This document shows positions 1 to 5,917 of a stretch of 6,827 bases of DNA, piece after piece. The translations under genes and the position numbers were made by a program. The first letter of the stretch is position 1, and each line of letters starts with the position of its first letter. The stretch is from NCBI GenBank assembly GCA_002400445.1, contig DGQO01000206.1, positions 1 to 6,827 of the forward strand. The letters run 5' to 3'. This stretch comes from Chitinophagaceae bacterium UBA4412. Lineage in GTDB: Bacteria; Bacteroidota; Bacteroidia; Chitinophagales; Chitinophagaceae. Below the pieces are notes generated by a model. The model searched no databases, had not been told where the DNA came from, and saw nothing but the letters and a program-made list of their open reading frames with translations.

Positions 1-138
1 GGGAGAAGGTTCTTTTTCAAAAACTGAAGGCGAAAGCTGCAAAAGCTTACCTGTATTGACTTGCAATTGGCTTTGCTGAGCAGAGGTCGTGTTTATAACA
101 ATAATCATGCAAAAAAATAAAAAAATCCGATTTTTCAT
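1..138 (-). CDS. N-terminus of an exported protein (partial, runs off the left edge)
   Basis: Reading the minus strand from the ATG at 138-136, 46 codons are open up to the window edge. The peptide begins MKNRIFLFFCMIIVINTTSA, a classic Sec signal peptide: basic n-region (Lys2, Arg4), hydrophobic core at residues 5-15, and a likely signal peptidase I site after Ala20 (TSA before QQ). The mature part starts QQSQLQVNTGK. No lipobox cysteine sits at the cleavage site, so a periplasmic, outer-membrane or secreted product is more likely than a lipoprotein. The gene is divergent from rpoN with a 115-bp spacer. No domain can be identified from so short a piece. The start is supported by the signal peptide beginning exactly at this ATG. 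Function unknown. Confidence 0.72.
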   Translation of the reverse strand, partial: MKNRIFLFFCMIIVINTTSAQQSQLQVNTGKLLQLSPSVFEKEPSP

Positions 139-198
139 AGTGTTTGATTTGGGTTCTTTGTACATTTACGGCATAAAGCTCCAAAAAGATGTCTATGT

Positions 199-240
199 AA
201 AGTTATCTTTTAGGAGAAAAGAAACCGAGTTTATAACTTT
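199..240 (+). promoter_or_regulatory. Tiled inverted repeats in the rpoN leader (possible three-way junction)
   Basis: Three nested inverted repeats use every base of this segment. The outer arms are AAAGTTAT (199-206) and ATAACTTT (233-240). Inside are CTTTT-AGGAG-AAAAG (207-221) and AAAC-CGA-GTTT (222-232). Together they would fold as a three-way junction with no unpaired junction bases. The only SD-like sequence (AGGAG, 212-216) sits in a hairpin loop, 37 bases before the rpoN ATG and so too far to serve it directly. A promoter-like TATCTTTT (204-211) overlaps the left arm; if that is the real -7 box, the left arm would not be transcribed. The stems are AT-rich and weak, and function is inference only. 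Confidence 0.35.
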
Positions 241-253
241 TTTTTGATCTGAT

Positions 254-1738
254 ATGGCACTTCACCAAAGTTTACAGCACAAGTTACTCCAGAAGCTTTC
301 TCCACAGCAAATTCAATTGATGAAACTTTTGCAGGTACCAACGGCAATCCTGGATGAGCGCATCAAAGAAGAAATGGAAGAAAATCCGGCACTTGAGCAA
401 GGCGAAGAAGGCATGGAAGATGAATTTGAAAAAGATGAATTTGAGGCCGATGCAACCGACGAAGAGTTTGAAAAAGACGGCAGTGAAGAGGACTATGATA
501 ATATTGATATTACCGAATATGTGCATGAGGGTGATGATGATGTGGGTGATTACAAACTAAAAGACGACAACTACCCTGAAGCAGACGATAACAGGGTAAT
601 ACCTCATAAAGTAGAAGTAAGTTTTATTGAGTTGATGTTGCAGCAGCTTGGTATGCTCAAGCTAACAGCACATCAGCAAAAAGTAGCCGAACACCTCGTG
701 GGAAGCCTGGACGATGATGGCTACCTGCGGCGTGATATTATTGCGATTATAGATGATCTGGCCTTTAGGCAAAACGTAGATACTACGGAAGAAGAAATCA
801 GTGAGTTACTGGTAGAAATCCAGCAGTTTGACCCGGCTGGCGTAGGTGCCAGGAACTTGCAGGAATGCCTGCTGCTGCAGTTAGAGCGCAAGCTGGATCA
901 GGGTCAACCTGTAGAACTTGCACTCAAAGTGATGGAGAAATACTTTGACGAGTTTACCAAAAAGCATTATGAAAAAATACAACGGGGACTCAATATTGAT
1001 GACGATCAACTGAGAGAAGTAATACAGCAAATCATTAAACTCAACCCCAAGCCCGGGGGAATTGTAGGCGACGAAGGCCGGAATAATAATTATGTGATTC
1101 CAGATTTTTTTATCGTGAATAATAATGGTAAACTGGAACTTACGCTCAATAGCAAAAACGCACCTGACCTACGCATCAGCGAGGGCTACAGGGATATGCT
1201 GCGGGATTATGATAAAGGCAATAAGAAAGACAAGCGGCAGAAAGAAGCAGTGTTTTTCATTAAGCAAAAAATAGACTCAGCAAAGTGGTTTATCGATGCC
1301 ATCAAGCAGCGGCAGAATACTTTGCTCAATACCATGGAAGCGATCATGAATTATCAGCGCCTGTTTTTCCTCAGTGGAGATGAGACAGACTTGCGCCCCA
1401 TGATTCTTAAAGACATTGCCGAAGTAACTAACCTTGACATATCCACCGTGAGCCGTGTAGCAAACAGCAAATTTGTACAAACAGAATTTGGCACCTACCG
1501 CCTTAAATTCTTCTTTAGCGAGAGCCTTCAAACAGACAGCGGAGAAGAAGTAAGTACACGAGAAGTGAAGAAGATTCTCATGGATCTCATTAGCGAAGAG
1601 AGCAAAAAGCATCCATATAGCGATGAGAAATTAACAGATATGCTCCAGGAAAAAGGTTATAATATTGCACGCAGAACCGTGGCTAAATACCGGGAACAAT
1701 TGAACATTCCGGTGGCCAGGCTCCGAAAAATATTGTAA
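254..1738 (+). CDS. rpoN: RNA polymerase sigma-54 factor RpoN
   Basis: Alternative sigma factor that directs core RNA polymerase to -24/-12 promoters and needs AAA+ enhancer-binding proteins to open DNA. The 494 residues show the full family layout. Region I (about 4-50) is Gln/Leu-rich (QSLQHKLLQKLSPQQIQLMK). Region II (about 50-112) is very acidic, with repeated EFEKD-like units. The core-binding domain holds SLDDDGYL (151-158), FDPAGVGARNLQECLL (192-207) and LNPKPGG (263-269). The helix-turn-helix is LKDIAEVTNLDISTVSR (385-401), followed by KFVQTEFGTYRLKFFFS. The RpoN box ARRTVAKYRE (472-481) contacts the -24 element. An in-frame TGA at 245-247 rules out an upstream start, so ATG 254 is the start; no SD is at usable spacing, as is usual in Bacteroidota. 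The gene appears intact and is probably cotranscribed with the next one. No sigma-54 activator gene or clear -24/-12 site was seen in the window. Confidence 0.98.
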   Translation: MALHQSLQHKLLQKLSPQQIQLMKLLQVPTAILDERIKEEMEENPALEQGEEGMEDEFEKDEFEADATDEEFEKDGSEEDYDNIDITEYVHEGDDDVGDYKLKDDNYPEADDNRVIPHKVEVSFIELMLQQLGMLKLTAHQQKVAEHLVGSLDDDGYLRRDIIAIIDDLAFRQNVDTTEEEISELLVEIQQFDPAGVGARNLQECLLLQLERKLDQGQPVELALKVMEKYFDEFTKKHYEKIQRGLNIDDDQLREVIQQIIKLNPKPGGIVGDEGRNNNYVIPDFFIVNNNGKLELTLNSKNAPDLRISEGYRDMLRDYDKGNKKDKRQKEAVFFIKQKIDSAKWFIDAIKQRQNTLLNTMEAIMNYQRLFFLSGDETDLRPMILKDIAEVTNLDISTVSRVANSKFVQTEFGTYRLKFFFSESLQTDSGEEVSTREVKKILMDLISEESKKHPYSDEKLTDMLQEKGYNIARRTVAKYREQLNIPVARLRKIL

Positions 1739-1745
1739 GCTTATT

Positions 1746-2420
1746 ATGCAAGAAGAGCTGATAGATGAGGTTGAATACCACGGCCATCCAACAAGTAACC
1801 CGTTGCTGAAGTGGCCTGCCAGCCTGATTTCCTATATCTTCCATCCCATTTTTGTGCCGCTGTATGTCAGCTTTTTTATTGTGTACCTGCATCCTTATTA
1901 TTTCTCAGGATTTTCGGCACAGAATCGCATGCGTACTATGTTAATCGTGTTTCAGAACGCTGTGTTTTATCCCTTATTTGCTACAGCCTTGCTTAAATGG
2001 GTGGGCTTTATTCCCTCTTATTTTTTGCGCACGCAAAAAGAACGCATCATTCCTTATATCGCCAGTAGTATATTCTTCTTTTGGTTGTTTCTCATCTTTA
2101 AGCAACAGCCAGATTATCCCCGGATGATTGCGGCATTTTTTTTAGGCGTATTCCTGGCATCAAGTGCAGCACTTATTGCTAATATCTACTTTAAAATAAG
2201 TATGCACGGCATTGGTATGGGCGGTTGGCTTGGCGCCTTCCTTGTTATTGCCGGCACTTCTTCGGTACTCATGACTTGGCCACTGGCTATCGTTGTTCTT
2301 TTCACAGGTTTGGTAGCTACTGCAAGGCTACTTGTGAGTGATCATCGACCTGCAGATATTTATGCTGGTATAGCGCTTGGCCTGGCTTGCCAGTTTATTG
2401 CAGCTTATGCAATGCTTTGA
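1746..2420 (+). CDS. Polytopic membrane protein, divergent PAP2-type phosphatase-like
   Basis: A 224-residue inner-membrane protein with about six hydrophobic segments (roughly 25-48, 65-90, 101-118, 127-147, 160-190, 205-222). Near the C-terminus, ARLLVSDHRPAD (193-204) fits the third PAP2 signature (S-R-x5-H-x3-D): Arg194, His200 and Asp204 are spaced exactly, although the leading Ser is Ala. ISMH (151-154) takes the place of the PSGH motif, keeping Ser152 and His154. RTQKERIIP (95-103) could be a degenerate first motif (K-x6-RP), but it does not match cleanly. PAP2 enzymes remove phosphate from lipid or isoprenoid phosphates, for example undecaprenyl diphosphate or phosphatidic acid. Activity here is inference, since the first motif is weak and PSGH is altered. 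The ATG lies 7 bases after the rpoN stop, suggesting translational coupling. It could instead be a non-catalytic membrane protein of this fold. Confidence 0.8.
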   Translation: MQEELIDEVEYHGHPTSNPLLKWPASLISYIFHPIFVPLYVSFFIVYLHPYYFSGFSAQNRMRTMLIVFQNAVFYPLFATALLKWVGFIPSYFLRTQKERIIPYIASSIFFFWLFLIFKQQPDYPRMIAAFFLGVFLASSAALIANIYFKISMHGIGMGGWLGAFLVIAGTSSVLMTWPLAIVVLFTGLVATARLLVSDHRPADIYAGIALGLACQFIAAYAML

Positions 2421-2442
2421 TCATTCATCAACAACATAAAAT

Positions 2443-2473
2443 GAAGAAGCCCCGTCCAATACCGGGGCTCTTC
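2443..2473 (+). terminator. GC-rich hairpin after the rpoN-PAP2-like unit, probable terminator
   Basis: The arms GAAG-A-AGCCCCG (2443-2454) and CGGGGCT-CTTC (2463-2473) form an 11-bp stem with one bulged A (2447) and an 8-base loop. It starts 23 bases after the stop of the PAP2-like gene. The stem is strong, but GTTGTCC follows instead of a U-run, so it may act as an imperfect terminator or as an mRNA 3'-end stabiliser. Confidence 0.5.
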
Positions 2474-2727
2474 GTTGTCCTGTAGTGCCTAACAAAAAGG
2501 AGTTTAGTGCCATATAAACTATGACGCTACATAATGCTGTTCATAAAATTTTTAATCAATAATAAATAGATTTTCTCTGTAAACCGGAAGAAGGTTGGAA
2601 TGCATGCAGGGTAAGCAGAGCAGGCGCTCTTTGCATTTTCTTATTTCTTGAGGTTGAGCATTGCACTGTTCGTTTTTATATTTCGCAATGCATAGAGTAT
2701 AAGCGTTTTAGGCGCAATTTTATTGTA

Positions 2728-2741
2728 TTTGTGTACACAAA
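2728..2741. repeat. Perfect 14-bp palindrome, operator-like
   Basis: TTTGTGTACACAAA is its own reverse complement over 14 bases with no central spacer. Its size and symmetry suit a binding site for a dimeric regulator. It ends 24 bases upstream of the promoter-like TATCTTTG at 2766, so it would lie upstream of or overlap the -33 region. The palindrome is directly visible; regulator and role are unknown. Confidence 0.5.
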
Positions 2742-2765
2742 AAGTTCACATTTTTTTAATCAAAA

Positions 2766-2773
2766 TATCTTTG
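2766..2773 (+). promoter_or_regulatory. Orphan Bacteroidota -7 box (TATCTTTG)
   Basis: TATCTTTG followed by C matches the Bacteroidota housekeeping -7 consensus TAnnTTTG exactly. No clear TTTG element lies 19-20 bases upstream; the nearest sequence there is AGTTC (2743-2747). Transcription would start near 2779 and run toward the 3' end of the opposing lipoprotein gene, with no normal gene downstream on this strand before 3342. It could drive a small or antisense RNA, or be a chance match. Confidence 0.35.
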
Positions 2774-2871
2774 CGTAAAAAGCAACTACCTGCCTCGTAT
2801 ATATGCTGTTGCAGCCATACATTATGCCCGTAATTGTTCTACGCATAAGTACTTGCGCTGCTTAAAACTCA

Positions 2872-3231
2872 CTATGGGCGAATAGTAATGGTGCCATGCA
2901 GGCTGGTATCAAGCAGGCAGCGGTAGCTAAATAGGCCCGTAATAATATCATTTTTAAAAACAAAGAAGGAGTAAGGTGCAATGGTGGGTGTTACAATACT
3001 TATACTATCTGCACTCATAAAACGGTGCGGCTTTACATCATTGTTTACGAAACTGATAAAATCGCCGCTGGATATCGTGAGATCAGCCGGTACCAATTTA
3101 CCATTCGGCTGTACAATGATGTGACTACCGGGCAAATTTCCACCGGCCGGAGTATAATCTTCTTTTTCTGTACAAGCAGCAAATAAGCTAAGCACAAGTA
3201 AGATCGTGACTAAAAAAAAGTTTCTCATCAT
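2872..3231 (-). CDS. Small lipoprotein with cupredoxin-like domain and altered copper ligands
   Basis: A 119-residue envelope lipoprotein. Residues 1-19 form a signal peptide ending in the lipobox LFAAC, with Cys20 as the lipidated residue. The rest is one cupredoxin-like beta domain (about 36-118): LVPADLTISSGDFISFVNND (46-65), PHRF with His69, an APYSFFVF strand, then YRCLLDTSLHGTITI (103-117). In blue-copper proteins of this type the C-terminal loop normally reads C-x2-H-x2-M-x-G. Here Cys105 is kept, but the His position is Asp108 and the Met position is Leu111; His112 lies next to it. Electron transfer or copper binding is therefore uncertain. Two tandem ATGs (3231 and 3228) are possible starts; the second gives MRNFF. 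A weak -7-like TACATTGC lies at 3252-3245. The gene is divergent from the helicase gene and probably monocistronic. Confidence 0.85.
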   Translation of the reverse strand: MMRNFFLVTILLVLSLFAACTEKEDYTPAGGNLPGSHIIVQPNGKLVPADLTISSGDFISFVNNDVKPHRFMSADSISIVTPTIAPYSFFVFKNDIITGLFSYRCLLDTSLHGTITIRP

Positions 3232-3329
3232 TTTTGTTTGAATCGCAATGTATGATTTTTACCGGGCCGTCATAAGCACTAAAGCAGCATAAATTTTCCC
3301 ACAGCACGGGCAGGCCGAAGCCCTGTTCG

Positions 3330-3337
3330 TACCTTTG
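3330..3337 (+). promoter_or_regulatory. -7 promoter box of the helicase gene, nearly touching the ATG
   Basis: TACCTTTG, followed by C, matches the Bacteroidota -7 consensus TAnnTTTG exactly. Only four bases (3338-3341) separate it from the ATG at 3342, so transcription would start at or within a few bases of the start codon and give a leaderless or nearly leaderless mRNA. No good TTTG -33 element is visible about 19 bases upstream, where the sequence is GC-rich. Confidence 0.5.
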
Positions 3338-3341
3338 CAGG

Positions 3342-5708
3342 ATGCACAATTATTTACAGGACTTAAACGAGCCACAGCGGGAAGCCGTGCTACATAAGGA
3401 TGGACCACTGATGATTATTGCTGGCGCAGGCAGTGGAAAAACGAAGGTGCTCACTACACGGATTACGCATTTAATGGCTGCCCACGCAGTGGATGCCTTT
3501 AATATACTTGCCCTCACTTTTACCAATAAAGCCGCCGCCGAAATGAAGGAGCGGATTGGCCGCATACTTGGCACTACAGAATCCAGGAACTTATATGTAG
3601 GCACTTTTCATAGTGTATTTGCCCGCATCTTAAGAGGAGACGCACCTAAAATTGGCTATCCTAATAACTTTACCATTTATGACACTGACGATGCCAAGAG
3701 TGTAGTGAAAACAGTAATTAAGGAACTGAACCTCGATGATAAACAGTACAAGCCAAACGTGGTGTACAACAGAATTTCATCAGCAAAGAATGCCTTGATA
3801 GGCGTAGCAGAATACCTGAACGATTATATGCTGCAGCAGGAAGATGCCCGGGCAAACCGGCCCATGATTGGCCAGATATACGATGCTTACAACAAACGCT
3901 GCTTCAAGAATGGTGCAATGGACTTTGACGACCTGTTGTTTAAAATGTACCTGCTACTCAAAAATCATCCGGATGCATTAAGCAAGTACCAGCATAAGTT
4001 TAAATACATTCTTATTGATGAGTACCAGGATACCAACCCGGCACAGTACGAAATCATCAAACTACTGGGCGCTATGCACGAGAACGTTTGCGTAGTGGGC
4101 GATGATGCACAAAGTATTTATAGTTTCAGAGGAGCTACCATTGCAAACATCCTGCAATTTCAAAAGGATTACGATGATGTGCATTTGGTGAAACTGGAGC
4201 AAAATTACCGCAGCACCAAGAGCATCTTAGAAGTTGCAAACCAGGTCATAGGCAATAATAAAGGGCAGATTGAAAAAAGACTATTTACCGATAATGCGCA
4301 GGGAGATAAGATAAGGCTGGTGCGCACCATGACGGATAATGATGAAGGAAAATATGTGTCTGATACCATTAAGGAATTAAAACTTCGGAATCACTTTTTC
4401 AATAAAGATTTTGCTATTCTCTATCGCACTAATGCACAGAGCCGCAGTTTTGAAGAATCGCTGCGCCGGCTGGGTATTGCCTATCGTATTTATGGCGGCA
4501 TGAGTTTCTACCAGCGTAAGGAAGTGAAAGATATGGTGGCTTATCTGCGGGTGGTGGTAAATCCTAATGACGAAGAAGCCCTGAAGCGTATTATCAATTA
4601 TCCCGTGCGAGGTATTGGAAAAACAACGGTAGATAAAGCGGTGCTGTATGCCAATGAAAACAACCTGAGCATGTGGCAGGTGCTTAACCAGGCATCCATG
4701 TTTGGTTTTAGAAGCGGTACGCTGGAAGTGATTGATCATTTCGTGACGATGGTGCGCATGTTTCAAAGCGAACTGACTAAAAAGAATGCTTACGACCTGG
4801 CGATTATCGTAGGCAAAAGCACGGGTATTGTAAAAGACCTGTTTAACGATAAAACCACCGAAGGCCTTGCCCGTTATGAAAACGTGCAGGAACTCCTCAA
4901 TTCCATTAAAGAGTTTACGGAAACACCCATGAACGAAGAAGATGGAGAAGTGGGGGATAAAACGCTGGGCGCTTACCTGCAGCAGATTACTTTGCTCACA
5001 GACGCTGATGATGATGAAGGCAACACCGATGTTGTAAAACTGATGACGATTCATGCTGCAAAGGGTCTTGAGTTTCCCGTAGTGTTCGTGGGTGGGCTGG
5101 AAGAAACACTTTTCCCAAATGCCATGAGCATTAATACAAGAGAAGAACTGGAAGAAGAGCGGCGACTTTTTTATGTGGCTATCACAAGGGCAAAGCAAAT
5201 GCTGGTGCTCACGTATGCTAATGCCCGTTATCGTTTTGGCCAGTTGCAGCAAAATGATCCGAGCCGCTTCATAGATGAAATGCCGGAAGATCAATTAGAT
5301 CGTAGTTATGCAGGTGGCGCCATGCGCAATAATAATAGTAATAATGGCTGGGGAGCCGGTTCAGCTTTTGAAAGAATGAACAGGGGCTTTAATGCACAGG
5401 AAAGTGGGCGGGCGGAGCAGCAATACGGTGCTCCTCCAGGGAAAAAATCGCCACCGCCTTACCTGGCACCAAAACCTACAGCACCTAAAACTGTGGAACA
5501 CAAGCCCACCGCTAATTTTGAAGCCAGCGATACCAGGGACCTGCAGGCAGGCCAAAAAGTAGAGCACCAAAAATTTGGATTTGGCGAAGTCGTTAAAATG
5601 GAAGGTGCAGCCCACAACCCGATTGCAACAATATTGTTTGAGCATAACGGTGAGAAAAAGATCATGCTTAACTATGCAAAACTGCGCATTTTAGATGCGG
5701 GAGTCTAA
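3342..5708 (+). CDS. ATP-dependent 3'-5' DNA helicase, UvrD/PcrA family
   Basis: Superfamily 1A helicase that unwinds DNA in nucleotide excision repair, mismatch repair and replication-fork clearance. All motifs are present in its 788 residues: Q motif LNEPQREAV (8-16), Walker A AGAGSGKT (27-34), Ia ALTFTNKAAAEM (57-68), Ib VGTFHSVFARILR (86-98), Walker B/DExx IDEYQD (225-230), III VVGDDAQSIYSFRGA (251-265), IV LEQNYRS (285-291), V LMTIHAAKGLEF (567-578) and VI VAITRAKQ (612-619). From about 655 to 730 there is a disordered Gly/Asn- then Pro/Lys-rich linker, followed by a Tudor-like tail (about 733-785, VEHQKFGFGEVVKMEG) that in PcrA/UvrD proteins contacts RNA polymerase. Length fits the family (about 720-790). 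The ATG at 3342 is the only ATG in an open stretch that runs upstream to a TAA at 3273. PcrA and UvrD names are used interchangeably here, so no symbol is given. Confidence 0.97.
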   Translation: MHNYLQDLNEPQREAVLHKDGPLMIIAGAGSGKTKVLTTRITHLMAAHAVDAFNILALTFTNKAAAEMKERIGRILGTTESRNLYVGTFHSVFARILRGDAPKIGYPNNFTIYDTDDAKSVVKTVIKELNLDDKQYKPNVVYNRISSAKNALIGVAEYLNDYMLQQEDARANRPMIGQIYDAYNKRCFKNGAMDFDDLLFKMYLLLKNHPDALSKYQHKFKYILIDEYQDTNPAQYEIIKLLGAMHENVCVVGDDAQSIYSFRGATIANILQFQKDYDDVHLVKLEQNYRSTKSILEVANQVIGNNKGQIEKRLFTDNAQGDKIRLVRTMTDNDEGKYVSDTIKELKLRNHFFNKDFAILYRTNAQSRSFEESLRRLGIAYRIYGGMSFYQRKEVKDMVAYLRVVVNPNDEEALKRIINYPVRGIGKTTVDKAVLYANENNLSMWQVLNQASMFGFRSGTLEVIDHFVTMVRMFQSELTKKNAYDLAIIVGKSTGIVKDLFNDKTTEGLARYENVQELLNSIKEFTETPMNEEDGEVGDKTLGAYLQQITLLTDADDDEGNTDVVKLMTIHAAKGLEFPVVFVGGLEETLFPNAMSINTREELEEERRLFYVAITRAKQMLVLTYANARYRFGQLQQNDPSRFIDEMPEDQLDRSYAGGAMRNNNSNNGWGAGSAFERMNRGFNAQESGRAEQQYGAPPGKKSPPPYLAPKPTAPKTVEHKPTANFEASDTRDLQAGQKVEHQKFGFGEVVKMEGAAHNPIATILFEHNGEKKIMLNYAKLRILDAGV

Positions 5709-5917
5709 GTCGTTTTATTAAGAATAGCATATTGCGCACATGAGAATATTCCAGTATATGCGTATGTGAAACCAGGAATATCAACCCTAATGTTGCGCAT
5801 TCCCAGCTTTTTCGAGATCAGAAATTAAAAGGGAAACAATCGCCAATTTTGGGTGAAACTATAGCCGGTTCGGGCATTTATGGCTAATTTTACAAGCGAT
5901 TATTAAATTGAAATACC
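5709..5917. other. Intergenic spacer between helicase and Nfu genes
   Basis: This 209-bp spacer has no reading frame that I can support. It holds two copies of TTGCGCA (5732-5738 and 5793-5799), widely spaced arms ATATTCC and GGAATAT (from about 5746 to 5781), and a bulged stem built from TTCC/GGAA and CTTTT/AAAAG between 5800 and 5835. No U-tract terminator for the helicase is evident. The best -7-like match before the Nfu gene is TAATTTTA (5885-5892), one base off consensus, 25 bases before the ATG. Confidence 0.45.

Larger units (their letters stand above)
2421..2871. other. Gene-poor intergenic region between two convergent genes
   Basis: This 451-bp stretch lies between the 3' ends of the PAP2-like gene and the minus-strand lipoprotein gene. 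It holds a GC-rich hairpin (2443-2473), a short inverted repeat AGTTTA/TAAACT (2501-2520), a small hairpin AGAGC-aggc-GCTCT followed by T-rich sequence (2617-2630), arms GCATTGC/GCAATGC (2658-2664 and 2685-2691), a 14-bp palindrome (2728-2741), a promoter-like box (2766-2773) and the palindrome AAGTACTT (2847-2854). No convincing protein gene, tRNA or insertion sequence was seen. Since both flanking genes point inward, no neighbour needs a promoter here, which makes the regulatory-looking signals unexplained. Confidence 0.6.

Noticed and set aside
254..280. TGGCAC at 255 considered as a sigma-54 -24 element
   Set aside because: No TTGC-type -12 element follows at the required spacing, and the sequence is inside the rpoN coding region.
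1277..1612. Minus-strand frame inside rpoN
   Set aside because: It overlaps the conserved DNA-binding part of sigma-54 and its translation shows no recognisable motif.
2521..2562. ATG with an AAGGAG about 18 bases upstream, encoding 13 residues
   Set aside because: Spacing is too long, Bacteroidota rarely use SD sequences, and the peptide is too short to support.
2617..2650. Hairpin AGAGC/GCTCT followed by T-rich sequence, considered as a terminator
   Set aside because: The stem is only 5 bp and the T-rich tail is interrupted by other bases; no gene ends just before it.
2552..2707. Minus-strand open frame of 51 codons with several Cys and a sensible-looking composition
   Set aside because: The only in-frame ATG leaves just 17 residues, there is no GTG or TTG start upstream, and the stretch is short enough to be open by chance. 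A degraded gene remnant cannot be excluded, but nothing supports it.
4377..5294. Long minus-strand frame (305 codons) opposite the helicase gene
   Set aside because: It lies wholly inside the coding sequence of a strongly supported helicase. Its translation is rich in His, Phe, Ile and Cys without domain logic, as expected for an antisense shadow frame.
5800..5835. Bulged stem in the spacer after the helicase, considered as its terminator
   Set aside because: It needs a 3-base bulge and a 15-base loop and is followed by ACAATCGCC, not a U-run.
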